From assembly GCA_025055465.1 (NCBI GenBank), contig JANWXA010000012.1, positions 1-17,573 of the forward strand: a stretch of 17,573 nucleotides of DNA, in the 5' to 3' direction. The stretch comes from Candidatus Kapaibacterium sp. GTDB taxonomy: Bacteria > Bacteroidota > Ignavibacteria > Kapaibacteriales > HRBIN21. Below are positions 7,671 through 14,584 of this stretch, piece after piece. The notes beneath the pieces were generated by a model. That model did no database searches and was not told where the DNA came from. It worked only from the letters and a program-made list of their open reading frames with translations. Every line of letters starts with the position of its first letter. Within the stretch, counting starts at the first letter, position 1. A program made the position numbers and the translations under genes.

Positions 7671-8696
7671 TCAGGCGGCGTAGCCATCGGCCGGCGTGAA
7701 CCGAGGGACCTCCGTTGGGCGCCGCACCCCGGTGCTGCCTTTGTCTCGGCGTTCGATGGCGACAAGTGCAGCGGCATAGATTGATTTCCACGTCAAGCCA
7801 AACTTCTCCATCAGCTCATCAGGGTCCCCACTGCCCCCGAAAGTATCTCGAACGCCAACAAACTCTATCGGCACGGGGTAGTTCTTCGCCAAGACCTCAG
7901 CCACAGCGCTTCCCATACCTGCGTAAATCTGGTGTTCTTCCGCAGTGACAACGGCCCCGCACCTGCATGCGGCGGTGATGATGGTCTCTACGTCCATAGG
8001 CTTTATAGTGTGGTTGTTGATAACGCAAGCAGAGATTCCCCGCTTAGCAAGCATGTCTGCAGCTAATAATGCTTGCCAGACCATGGCTCCACACGCAATG
8101 AGGGCAACGTCGCTACCATCCCGAAAAATTTCTGCGCGTCCCAGTCGAAAGGGGGTATCCTCGGTGGTAAACCAGGGAACGTTGGCACGTCCGAAGCGGA
8201 TATAAGATGGTCCCCAGATTTCACCGATGGCGATGGTCGCTTTCTTTGTCTCCATGTAGTCGCAGGGGACGACCAAGGTCATGTTGGGCAGTGTACGGAT
8301 GACAGCAATTTCCTCCAGAGCTTGGTGAGTTGCCCCATCTGGGCCCACGCTAACACCGGCATGTCCACCACCAATTTTGACGTTGACGTTGTTGTAGCAG
8401 ACGGAAATACGGAGTTGGTCAGCGTTGCGGAAGGCACAGAAAGCCCCATAGCTGGCAAAGAAGGGGATCTTGCCGGACAGGGCCAAGCCAACAGCAATGG
8501 TGGTGGCATTTTGCTCCGCAACCCCGATAGAGAAGAAGCGGTCGGGGAATCGGTCGCGGAAGAACGATGTCATAACCGACTCGGTGATGTCCCCACCGAG
8601 GACAACGACATTGTCGTAGCGTTCGCCTAACACGACCAGTCCTTCGCCGAACCCCTGTCGCGTGGGTTTTTGGCCTAAAAGCTGGAATTCTGGCAT
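7671..8696 (-). CDS. Transketolase, C-terminal subunit
   Basis: This is the pyrimidine-binding and C-terminal half of a two-polypeptide transketolase, a thiamine-diphosphate enzyme of the pentose phosphate pathway. The 341 residues begin with a PYR domain. GVAEQN (58-63) carries the glutamate (E61) that activates thiamine diphosphate. FFASYGAFCAFR (79-90) and GHAGVSVGPDGATHQ (111-125) are conserved transketolase motifs. The transketolase C-domain follows, with ALIACGAMV and VTAEEHQIYAGMGSAVAEVL. The gene is 4 bases after the lipoprotein gene and two genes after the N-terminal subunit, which supplies the diphosphate site. A 1-deoxyxylulose-5-phosphate synthase-like activity is possible for such pairs but the motifs fit transketolase better. 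The C-terminal tail of about 30 residues after the last helix is longer than usual. Confidence 0.92.
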   Translation of the reverse strand: MPEFQLLGQKPTRQGFGEGLVVLGERYDNVVVLGGDITESVMTSFFRDRFPDRFFSIGVAEQNATTIAVGLALSGKIPFFASYGAFCAFRNADQLRISVCYNNVNVKIGGGHAGVSVGPDGATHQALEEIAVIRTLPNMTLVVPCDYMETKKATIAIGEIWGPSYIRFGRANVPWFTTEDTPFRLGRAEIFRDGSDVALIACGAMVWQALLAADMLAKRGISACVINNHTIKPMDVETIITAACRCGAVVTAEEHQIYAGMGSAVAEVLAKNYPVPIEFVGVRDTFGGSGDPDELMEKFGLTWKSIYAAALVAIERRDKGSTGVRRPTEVPRFTPADGYAA

Positions 8697-8700
8697 GGGC

Positions 8701-9318
8701 TTACCGAGGCTGTTGGGGAACCGTTGCTTGGGCCTGGCCGATGTAGTTTTTCAAGGGGAGGTATTCCAGCAGGCGACTCCAGACCATATGCGGCGGGAGA
8801 GCGCCTCCTTCGACCTGCACGAGGAAGCGCCCAGCGAGGATAGCGCGCAGGTGGCCGTTCCGGCTCACAGGATCCCAGAGAACGTAGCCAAAGCCTTCTG
8901 GAGGACGAAGAAATTCCAACAGTTGGCTTTCGTATTCCTTTGCGGGATTTTGTACCAGATCAGCTTCGCGCTGCAACCGGGTTAGCGCATCGGCGTAATC
9001 GGTGACACTGAACCACAGATACCCTCCATTGCGGAAGCGAAATTCTCGGGAAGCCCTCACAATGCTGCTTCCATCGCTGAAGACTTGGCGTCCTGATGTG
9101 GGAGGAGAAGCGTCTGTAAGTTTGGAGAATGCCTTCGGCGAGGGCAGCAGGTCTACCAAGTGCACCGGCACAAAAGCATGTTTCTGCATAGAGGAAGCCC
9201 CACCGACGGGGACCTGTTGGGGATTCCCTTCCCGCTGTTTCTCGGTTATGGGCTCATTCCCCGTACGAGAGCAACCGAGTAACCACAGGAGGATGGCAAG
9301 GATGCGTAATAAATGCAT
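8701..9318 (-). CDS. Lipoprotein of unknown function between transketolase halves
   Basis: I do not recognise this 205-residue protein. It begins MHLLRILAILLWLLGC, a short basic and hydrophobic signal peptide ending in a good lipobox (LLGC, C16), so it should be a lipid-anchored exported protein. A low-complexity polar linker (about 18-45) follows, then a mixed domain with FRFRNGGYLWFSVTDYADAL (about 93-112), which suggests a compact alpha/beta fold, and a later segment GHLRAILAGRFLVQVEG. There are no catalytic motifs. It is tightly placed, 6 bases after the transketolase N-half and 4 bases before the C-half, so it must be cotranscribed and probably translationally coupled with both. An envelope protein has no obvious job in a cytoplasmic enzyme, so the link may only be shared expression. 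Confidence 0.82.
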   Translation of the reverse strand: MHLLRILAILLWLLGCSRTGNEPITEKQREGNPQQVPVGGASSMQKHAFVPVHLVDLLPSPKAFSKLTDASPPTSGRQVFSDGSSIVRASREFRFRNGGYLWFSVTDYADALTRLQREADLVQNPAKEYESQLLEFLRPPEGFGYVLWDPVSRNGHLRAILAGRFLVQVEGGALPPHMVWSRLLEYLPLKNYIGQAQATVPQQPR

Positions 9319-9324
9319 CCCGCT

Positions 9325-10248
9325 TCAGACTTCTGCCGGTTCTACAACAGTGATATATGGATCTTCTAGCTCCTGGAGAGCTTTCAATGCCTGTTCCGGT
9401 GTTGGAGGTTTACCGTGCCATCGGTAGTCGTCCTCCATAAAGGAGACCCCACGTCCCATCTTTGTACGGGCGATGATTACGGTAGGCTTGCCGATTGCAC
9501 GGCGATGGTTTTCCAAAAACTGCTCCAAACACGTGCTCAGCTCCTCATAATCGTGACCATCGCATTGCATTACAGCAAAGCCAAAGGCCTCAAACTTTTT
9601 GTCTATGGGATAGATGCTCATCACATTGGGGACGCGTCCGTCGATTTGGCAATCGTTATTGTCTACGATCCAGCAGAGGTTGTCCAATTTGTAGTGTGCG
9701 GCTGCCATGGCGGCTTCCCAGACCGAACCTTCCTGAAGTTCGCCATCGCCGGTGAGGGCAAAGACACGGCGGTCGCTTTTATCTAACCACTTGTCACTGA
9801 GAGCCATTCCCACGGCAATGGAGATGCCTTGGCCAAGGGAGGCGGTGGAGGTTTCCAGCCCAGGCAGGCCCATGTCGCGACCAGGATGTCCTTGTAAACG
9901 GCTTCCATATTTGCGAAGAGTGCGGAGTTCTTCAACAGGGAAAAAACCTGCTCGTGCCAGCGTGGCATAGAGCACGGGGCAGAGGTGTCCGGCACTGAGA
10001 ACGTAGCGGTCACGACCGGGCCACCATGGATCCTTAGGGCGGTAACGCATATATCCACCAAAGAAGAGAACAGCATGAATGTCGGCTGTACCTAACGGAC
10101 CACCGCTGTGCCCCGAGCCTGCAAGGACGAGCATCTTGATAATGTCCCGTCGAATTTCCCGTGCAATCTCAGCAAATTCTTCTGAACGGCGCGGACGGTT
10201 TTCGTACACGGTCGAGCGGAAAACAATCCGCAGGTTTTCGGCTTTCAT
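9325..10248 (-). CDS. Transketolase, N-terminal subunit
   Basis: This is the pyrophosphate-binding half of the split transketolase, acting with the C-terminal subunit at 7671-8696. It has 307 residues. Visible motifs are AGSGHSGGPLGTAD (43-56), the conserved SAGHLCPVLYATLA (85-98), LETSTASLGQGISIAVGMAL (131-150), and the thiamine diphosphate/metal motif TGDGELQEGS (166-175) ending in VDNND (195-199). The C-terminal region TKMGRGVSFMED is also family-typical. It is first in the six-gene minus-strand operon. A TAnnTTTG element lies 32 bases before its ATG. The roughly 25-residue N-terminal extension before the first conserved helix is a little long; a downstream start is possible but no good alternative ATG exists before the core. 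Confidence 0.93.
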   Translation of the reverse strand: MKAENLRIVFRSTVYENRPRRSEEFAEIAREIRRDIIKMLVLAGSGHSGGPLGTADIHAVLFFGGYMRYRPKDPWWPGRDRYVLSAGHLCPVLYATLARAGFFPVEELRTLRKYGSRLQGHPGRDMGLPGLETSTASLGQGISIAVGMALSDKWLDKSDRRVFALTGDGELQEGSVWEAAMAAAHYKLDNLCWIVDNNDCQIDGRVPNVMSIYPIDKKFEAFGFAVMQCDGHDYEELSTCLEQFLENHRRAIGKPTVIIARTKMGRGVSFMEDDYRWHGKPPTPEQALKALQELEDPYITVVEPAEV

Positions 10249-10279
10249 CCTCGTAGAGGAGGCAGGCTCTACAGATATA

Positions 10280-10287
10280 CAAACTTA
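10280..10287 (-). promoter_or_regulatory. Putative -7 element of the transketolase operon (TAAGTTTG)
   Basis: The minus strand reads TAAGTTTG, an exact TAnnTTTG, 32 bases before the ATG of the transketolase N-half. It lies in the only sizeable noncoding gap upstream of the six-gene operon, so it is the likely promoter. No clear -33 box is seen. Confidence 0.5.
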
Positions 10288-10332
10288 CGAAAGCCTTTGA
10301 GGATGCTCAGCGAGCGGTTCCCTGTGGGGGCG

Positions 10333-10340
10333 TAATTTTG
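10333..10340 (+). promoter_or_regulatory. Putative -7 element of the gcvPA operon (TAATTTTG)
   Basis: The plus strand reads TAATTTTG, an exact TAnnTTTG, 37 bases before the preferred gcvPA ATG at 10378. It makes a divergent pair with the element at 10280-10287 within 129 bases of noncoding sequence. If it is right, the leader is only about 30 bases, too short for a glycine riboswitch. Confidence 0.5.
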
Positions 10341-10377
10341 CGCAGTGCTTCGGGTCTTTTTATTCGGGGCCTGCCTG

Positions 10378-11742
10378 ATGGGTATACATCCTTTTCTTCC
10401 CTTGACTGAGGAAGAGCGGCGGCAGATGTTGCAGAGCATCGGGGTGTTGGAGGAGGAAGAGCTTTTCCGTGGAATTCCCGAACAGCTCCGGCTGCGAGAG
10501 CCATTACCATTGCCCCCACAGCTCTCTGAATGGGAGGCATACGAGTACATGCGACGCTTGGCGGCGTGTAACGGGGGAGCACATACGCATGTCTGCTTTA
10601 TGGGGGCTGGTGCTTACGACCACTATGTCCCCGCTGTAGTGGACTGGATCATCAAACGTTCGGAATTCCAAACAGCGTACACACCATATCAAGCAGAAGT
10701 CTCGCAGGGGACGCTGCAGAGCATCTATGAATTCCAGTCCATGGTTTGTCAGCTTACGGCTATGGATGTGGCGAATGCCTCGCTGTATGATGGGGCCAGT
10801 GCGGTAGCGGAAGCTTGCATGGTGGCATTTGCGGCAACTCAACGGCGACGCGTCCTTTTTGCTGGAACAGTGCATCCGCACTACCGGCAGGTTGTGCGCA
10901 CGGTGTGTAGTGGGCGTCAACTCCTCTGTGAAGAAGTAATTTCCCCCGATGGAACGGCTTCTCCAGACTTGCTTGCAGAACGGTTAGCCGAGGATGTGGC
11001 CGCGGTTGTCCTTCAGCAGCCCAACTTCTATGGGACTGTTGAAGAGAAAGTCCAGGAAGTTGGAGAGCTTGCACATCGGCACGGAGCACTCTTTGTTGTG
11101 GTGGCGGACCCAGTGAGTCTGGGAATCCTGGAGCCGCCAGGGGCCTATGGGGCAGACATCGTGGTCGGCGAAGGACAGTCATTAGGAATTCCCCTGAATT
11201 TTGGTGGGCCTTACGTGGGTTTTTTTGCTGCGCGAAAGCAGCTTATCCGACTCTTGCCTGGACGGATTGCGGCGATTACGGAGGACGTGGAAGGGCGCAG
11301 GGGATTTGTACTGACACTGCAGACACGAGAGCAACAGATCAAGAGGGAGCGCGCAACTTCCAACATCTGCACTAATCAGGGGCTTATGATGTTGGCCGCC
11401 ACCGTCTATATGGCATGGCTGGGGAAGCAGGGCATTCAGGAATTGGCCCAGCAGTGCTTGCAGCGGGCACGGTATCTGGCGGAAAGAATTGCAGGGCTTC
11501 CAGGTTACGAAATGGCTATTCGGAGGCCTTTCTTGCGAGAGTTCCTGGTGCGAACACCGGTCCCAGCCGAGGACATCGTTATGAAGGGCTTAGCAAACGG
11601 CTATCTGGCAGGGGTTCCAACTCGGTGGCTGGGTGCGGAGCTGGAAGGCTTGCTTATAGCGGTGACGGAGAAACGAAGTCGCGCAGAGATGGATGCCTTT
11701 GTCGAGTTCTTGGCGCAGTTCAGTCGAAGCGGGTCATCATAA
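10378..11742 (+). CDS. gcvPA: Glycine dehydrogenase (decarboxylating) subunit 1
   Basis: This is the first half of the split P-protein of the glycine cleavage system, which decarboxylates glycine and passes the aminomethyl group to the lipoyl H-protein. From the ATG at 10378 it has 454 residues, close to the usual 445-450 of GcvPA. An in-frame start at 10345 would add 11 residues but lies almost on the likely transcription start. Conserved stretches are FMGAGAYDHYVPAVVDWI, TAYTPYQAEVSQGTLQSIYE, NASLYDGASAVAEA, LNFGGPYVGFFA and TREQQIKRERATSNICTNQ. GcvPA shares the PLP fold, but the lysine that binds PLP resides in subunit 2 (GcvPB), which is not in this window, nor are gcvT or gcvH. It leads a plus-strand operon, with the next gene 5 bases downstream. 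Confidence 0.95.
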   Translation: MGIHPFLPLTEEERRQMLQSIGVLEEEELFRGIPEQLRLREPLPLPPQLSEWEAYEYMRRLAACNGGAHTHVCFMGAGAYDHYVPAVVDWIIKRSEFQTAYTPYQAEVSQGTLQSIYEFQSMVCQLTAMDVANASLYDGASAVAEACMVAFAATQRRRVLFAGTVHPHYRQVVRTVCSGRQLLCEEVISPDGTASPDLLAERLAEDVAAVVLQQPNFYGTVEEKVQEVGELAHRHGALFVVVADPVSLGILEPPGAYGADIVVGEGQSLGIPLNFGGPYVGFFAARKQLIRLLPGRIAAITEDVEGRRGFVLTLQTREQQIKRERATSNICTNQGLMMLAATVYMAWLGKQGIQELAQQCLQRARYLAERIAGLPGYEMAIRRPFLREFLVRTPVPAEDIVMKGLANGYLAGVPTRWLGAELEGLLIAVTEKRSRAEMDAFVEFLAQFSRSGSS

Positions 11743-11747
11743 AGCGT

Positions 11748-12065
11748 ATGTACCAAATAGACTCCACACGTTCTCGGGGGCAGGTGTTCCGCCGCCCATG
11801 GGTATGGGCAGTTGTTGCGATCAGCGGCGGAGTCGTCTTGTATCTTCTTTTTTCCCGGTATGGGTTGCTGGCTCGCTGGCAGGTAGAACAGCGGTATAGA
11901 GAGCAGCAACGTCGGTATAACGAGCTATCCCGACGGGCAGATTCCCTGCGACTTCAAATTCTGCAGTTCCAACAGGGATACGGTGCAATAGAACGGATTG
12001 CCCGTGAGCATTACGGAATGATGCGTCCGGGCGAAACCCTTTACGTTATCCCGGAAAAGCCCTGA
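11748..12065 (+). CDS. FtsB/DivIC-like septum formation initiator
   Basis: This small bitopic membrane protein (105 residues) resembles FtsB/DivIC, which join FtsL and FtsQ/DivIB in the divisome. A short basic cytoplasmic start (RSRGQVFRRP) is followed by one transmembrane helix (about 17-38, WAVVAISGGVVLYLLF). A coiled coil follows (about 45-78, rich in Q, R, E and L at heptad spacing), and the typical C-terminal block IERIAREHYGMMRPGETLYVI. That last block is diagnostic of the DivIC/FtsB family. A longer open frame reaches back to 11415 inside gcvPA, but the ATG at 11748 gives the family-normal length and starts 5 bases after the gcvPA stop. It is followed after 5 bases by the ROK kinase gene. 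Confidence 0.87.
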   Translation: MYQIDSTRSRGQVFRRPWVWAVVAISGGVVLYLLFSRYGLLARWQVEQRYREQQRRYNELSRRADSLRLQILQFQQGYGAIERIAREHYGMMRPGETLYVIPEKP

Positions 12066-12070
12066 CTTGT

Positions 12071-13027
12071 ATGCTGCTCGGGGTGGATATTGGGGCAACG
12101 CGAACAAAACTGGGGCTGCTCAATCCGTCGACCGTTGAACTGAAGGAACAGACAGTGGTTGACACCCCCCAGGGTGCCACGACGGAGGAATTCTTGGCGT
12201 GGGTCCAAGAAACTCTCCAGAATTTCCTGAGAGGTACAACTCTGGTCGAAGCACTTGGTGTAGGGATTGCCGGGTTTGTAACATACGAGGGGATAGTGGA
12301 GCACTCCCCTAACATGCCAGCACTCCAGCAGCTCCCGTTTCGGGCATGGCTCAGCGCTCTCTTTCCGTTCCCTATCGTTGTCGATAACGATGCGAATGTT
12401 GCAGCGTGGGCAGAGTATCGTGTCGGAGCGGCTCGCGACGTAACGGATTGCCTCTACATTACGCTGGGGACTGGGGTGGGGGGGGCGCTGATTGTGGGGG
12501 GTAAACTCTGGCGTGGGGTTCACGGCGGGGCGGGGGACGTGGGGCATATGGTGGTAGACATCACTGCTTCCGGACAGGTCGGAATGCCGCCATATCGGAT
12601 TGGCGTGCTGGAAGAGTATGTCGGCAAAGCAGCACTGTTGCGATGTGCACAGTCGCTCGTGCGACGCTATCCCGCCTCTGTGCTGACTTCACGTCCGGTT
12701 ACGGTGGAGTCCTTAGCAGAGGCCTACGCTGCCGGAGATGAGGCTGCCCGGGAGTGCTTGGCATGGGTAGCTTGGGTTTGTGCTTTAGGAGTGACTTCCG
12801 TCGTTACCCTGCTGGATGTAGAGGTTGTAGTGCTGGGGGGCGGTATCGTAGAGGCCTTTCCGGAGCTGCCCTCGGCTGTACAAGCAACGGTGCGGGAGCG
12901 GGCACTGCCGGCCCTTGCTGAAAAGATCCAGCTCCGCAGAGCACATTTCGGCTCTTGGGCTGGGGTTATAGGAGCTGCACTCTTGGCACGGGACAGTCAA
13001 ATAGTGAGGGACAGTACTAATGCGTGA
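12071..13027 (+). CDS. ROK family sugar kinase, probable glucokinase, zinc motif lost
   Basis: ROK proteins are ASKHA-fold kinases or regulators; this one has no DNA-binding domain, so it is a likely cytoplasmic glucokinase or related sugar kinase. It has 318 residues. The phosphate-1 loop GVDIGATRTKLGL (4-16), VDNDANVAAWAEY (104-116) with the catalytic aspartate D107, TLGTGVGGALI (131-141), and GDVGHMVVD (155-163) are all present. VVVLGGGI is the adenosine-side motif. The usual zinc site just after the GH motif, C-x-C-G-x2-G-C, is absent: residues 166-182 contain no cysteine, although the trailing LEEYVG that normally follows it is kept. Substrate is therefore uncertain; glucose, N-acetylmannosamine or another hexose are possible. 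The gene overlaps ridA by 8 bases, which suggests translational coupling. Confidence 0.9.
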   Translation: MLLGVDIGATRTKLGLLNPSTVELKEQTVVDTPQGATTEEFLAWVQETLQNFLRGTTLVEALGVGIAGFVTYEGIVEHSPNMPALQQLPFRAWLSALFPFPIVVDNDANVAAWAEYRVGAARDVTDCLYITLGTGVGGALIVGGKLWRGVHGGAGDVGHMVVDITASGQVGMPPYRIGVLEEYVGKAALLRCAQSLVRRYPASVLTSRPVTVESLAEAYAAGDEAARECLAWVAWVCALGVTSVVTLLDVEVVVLGGGIVEAFPELPSAVQATVRERALPALAEKIQLRRAHFGSWAGVIGAALLARDSQIVRDSTNA

Positions 13028-13400
13028 GGCGGTCGCTACCTCAGGAGCACCTACGCCCATAGGTCCCTATGTTCAGGGCGTCCTCGCACAGGGGAAGCTG
13101 CTTTTTATCTCTGGGCAAATTGGGCTGACCCCGGAGGGAGATATGGTTGCAGCAGACATTCGCAGCCAGACACGGCAGTCACTGGAAAACATCCGAGCAA
13201 TTCTAGCCAGTGTTGGGGCAGGTCTCGAACACGTAGTCAAAACCACCATATTCCTGCGCTCTCTGGAGGATTTCCCAGTTGTCAACGAAATCTATGCGGG
13301 GTTCTTCGGAGTGCACCCCCCGGCGCGGACCACTGTGGAAGTTTCGGCTTTACCCCGGGGAGCGCTGGTGGAGATCGAAGCGATAGCCGTTCTCCCCTGA
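13020..13400 (+). CDS. ridA: RidA family enamine/imine deaminase
   Basis: RidA hydrolyses reactive 2-aminoacrylate and related enamines or imines released by PLP-dependent enzymes, protecting PLP enzymes from damage. The 126 residues match the family length of about 124-130. The core is complete: PIGPYVQGV near residue 13, LLFISGQIGLTPEG (27-40), SLENIRAILASVGAGLEHVVKTT, and PPARTTVEVSALPRGALVEIEAIAV. The arginine needed for deaminase activity is present (R103, E. coli R105) with the matching glutamate (E118, E. coli E120). This places it in the active RidA subfamily and not the Rid1-7 groups that lack the arginine. The ATG at 13020 lies inside the end of the ROK gene. It shares an operon with gcvPA, a PLP enzyme subunit, a plausible but unproven functional link. 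Confidence 0.94.
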   Translation: MREAVATSGAPTPIGPYVQGVLAQGKLLFISGQIGLTPEGDMVAADIRSQTRQSLENIRAILASVGAGLEHVVKTTIFLRSLEDFPVVNEIYAGFFGVHPPARTTVEVSALPRGALVEIEAIAVLP

Positions 13401-13422
13401 TTAGCAGCTTTTAGCTAATTTG
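13401..13422 (+). promoter_or_regulatory. Inverted repeat and promoter-like sequence before cas6
   Basis: Directly after the ridA stop, TTAGC (13401-13405) and GCTAA (13414-13418) form a perfect 5-bp inverted repeat over AGCTTTTA. The sequence runs into TAATTTG (13416-13422), one base short of the TAnnTTTG element seen elsewhere. It could be a weak stem, an operator, or a promoter for cas6 alone. The 53-base gap before cas6 is the largest inside this gene string. Confidence 0.25.
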
Positions 13423-13453
13423 TCGAAGTCAGTAGAACCGCTAAAGACCGGTC

Positions 13454-14251
13454 ATGCGGTTACGCGTGGAGTTTACCGCTCCAACAGCGGTGTTCGTGCC
13501 CTGGAACTATCCGCACCACCTGCACGGTATGCTGACACAAGCCATCCTACGGGTGCGCCCCAGTTTGGAGGGGCTTTTCCATCGAGAAGGGTTCCAAGCT
13601 GATGGACATCGTTACCGCATGCTGACGGCATCATGGCTGTTCCCGAAGCAGGCGCGATCTCACACTGACGGACTCCTCCTGGAGCCGCCGATCCGTTGGT
13701 GGGTTTCCTCTCCTCTGAGCGCTCTAATGGAGGCGCTCGCGGTGGCATTCCTCCAAGAGCCGGAACGGCGGCTGGGCGCTGCGGTACTTACAGTTGTCAA
13801 CATTTCCGTGGAACCACTCCCATCCTTTGCACAGCCAGTGGAGCTCCGCACGATTTCCCCGATCATTGTCTCTACCGTGGAAGAGCGTATGGGGAAGCGG
13901 CATCGGCGATTTCTAAGTCCTGATCAGCCCGAGTTCTGGCGCAATCTGGAGCGGAATCTGCAGCGGAAAGCGCGGGCCCTCTTCGGCAGTGCTGAGAGCT
14001 TTCGTCCCCTCGTCTTTCGCCCCGTCGGGCAGTGGCATTCGCGCCTGGTTTCGGTCCAGGGGACGCAAGTGCGTGCCTTTCAACTCCGTTTCTGGGCAAC
14101 CGGCGATGAAACCCTGCTAGCGCTCGGGTACGATGCAGGGTTCGGAGAGCGAAATCAGCAGTGTTTTGGCATGGTGAGCCTAGCCCGCCATAGCCAGATG
14201 GCCCCCAGTGCTGGGGGCTCAGAGCAGAGTGAGGCACTGGTTTCTCCTTAG
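13454..14251 (+). CDS. cas6: Cas6 family CRISPR RNA endonuclease, solitary
   Basis: Cas6 cuts the repeat in CRISPR precursor RNA to make guide RNAs for type I and III systems. The 265 residues match the family length of about 240-280 and its double ferredoxin-like layout. Family features are MRLRVEFTAP, then HHLHGMLTQAIL (21-32), GLFHREGF (40-47) with H43 at the position of the proposed catalytic histidine, and YRMLTASWL (54-62). They continue with RTISPIIV, FLSPDQPEFWRNLERNLQRK and the C-terminal glycine-rich loop GFGERNQQCFGMV (about 229-241). In that loop the usual second glycine pair GFG reads CFG. The product ends in a Ser/Gly-rich tail of about 20 residues. No other cas gene and no CRISPR repeat array is within the window. 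It follows ridA by 53 bases and could share its operon. Confidence 0.85.
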   Translation: MRLRVEFTAPTAVFVPWNYPHHLHGMLTQAILRVRPSLEGLFHREGFQADGHRYRMLTASWLFPKQARSHTDGLLLEPPIRWWVSSPLSALMEALAVAFLQEPERRLGAAVLTVVNISVEPLPSFAQPVELRTISPIIVSTVEERMGKRHRRFLSPDQPEFWRNLERNLQRKARALFGSAESFRPLVFRPVGQWHSRLVSVQGTQVRAFQLRFWATGDETLLALGYDAGFGERNQQCFGMVSLARHSQMAPSAGGSEQSEALVSP

Positions 14252-14584
14252 TGTCCACCCCACTGAGCGCGAGCTGGGAGACATTGGCAGAGGGAAGGCT
14301 GCCCGAGGAGGTAGCCCCCAGCTTAGCCGTTGCGGCTACCACGGGGAGGGGAGGGCTCCCTGGAACGGGGGGATCTAAAGAGGGACTCTATTCCCGGGAG
14401 ATTGGAAGCATATGGGGTGCCGTGCCGCATCGCCTGTGAAGGGCCCTGCGTGCAGGGGAATTCCCAGCAAAAAAGTGCGAAAGAGGCCGGGGCTGGGAAC
14501 GTTATAGTGTAGGGTGCTAAGACGCCACCGGCCGATAATAGGCTGTGACCACGGGGGGCTTCTTCGGCAAGCATCCGCTGATAC
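14252..14584. other. Noncoding gap between convergent cas6 and rsmG, with inverted repeats
   Basis: These 333 bases contain no convincing gene. Perfect inverted repeats are GGTAGCC/GGCTACC (14310-14316 with 14334-14340), CCCTG-CGTG-CAGGG (14444-14457) and GGCCGG/CCGGCC (14485-14490 with 14528-14533). None is followed by a run of T on either strand, so no classical terminator is recognisable, although the first could act in termination or protect the cas6 transcript. A 62-residue open frame from a GTG overlapping the cas6 stop looks spurious. I saw no spaced direct repeats, so this is not a CRISPR array. Confidence 0.5.

Noticed and set aside
7069..7683. 204-residue plus-strand frame opposite the antiporter
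   Set aside because: It is antisense to a well-supported membrane protein and is Arg/Ser-rich, typical of a mirror frame in GC-rich DNA.
10249..10377. Glycine riboswitch before gcvPA
   Set aside because: The gap is 129 bases shared by two divergent promoters, and the likely leader is about 30 bases, too short for a glycine aptamer.
11415..11747. N-terminal extension of the FtsB-like protein
   Set aside because: It lies wholly inside gcvPA in another frame; the ATG at 11748 gives the normal FtsB/DivIC length and topology.
14251..14439. 62-residue open frame starting GTG at the cas6 stop
   Set aside because: The overlapping start is tempting, but the sequence is Gly/Ala/Ser-rich with no pattern, and it covers inverted repeats.
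14252..14584. CRISPR array next to cas6
   Set aside because: No regularly spaced direct repeats were found here or elsewhere in the window.
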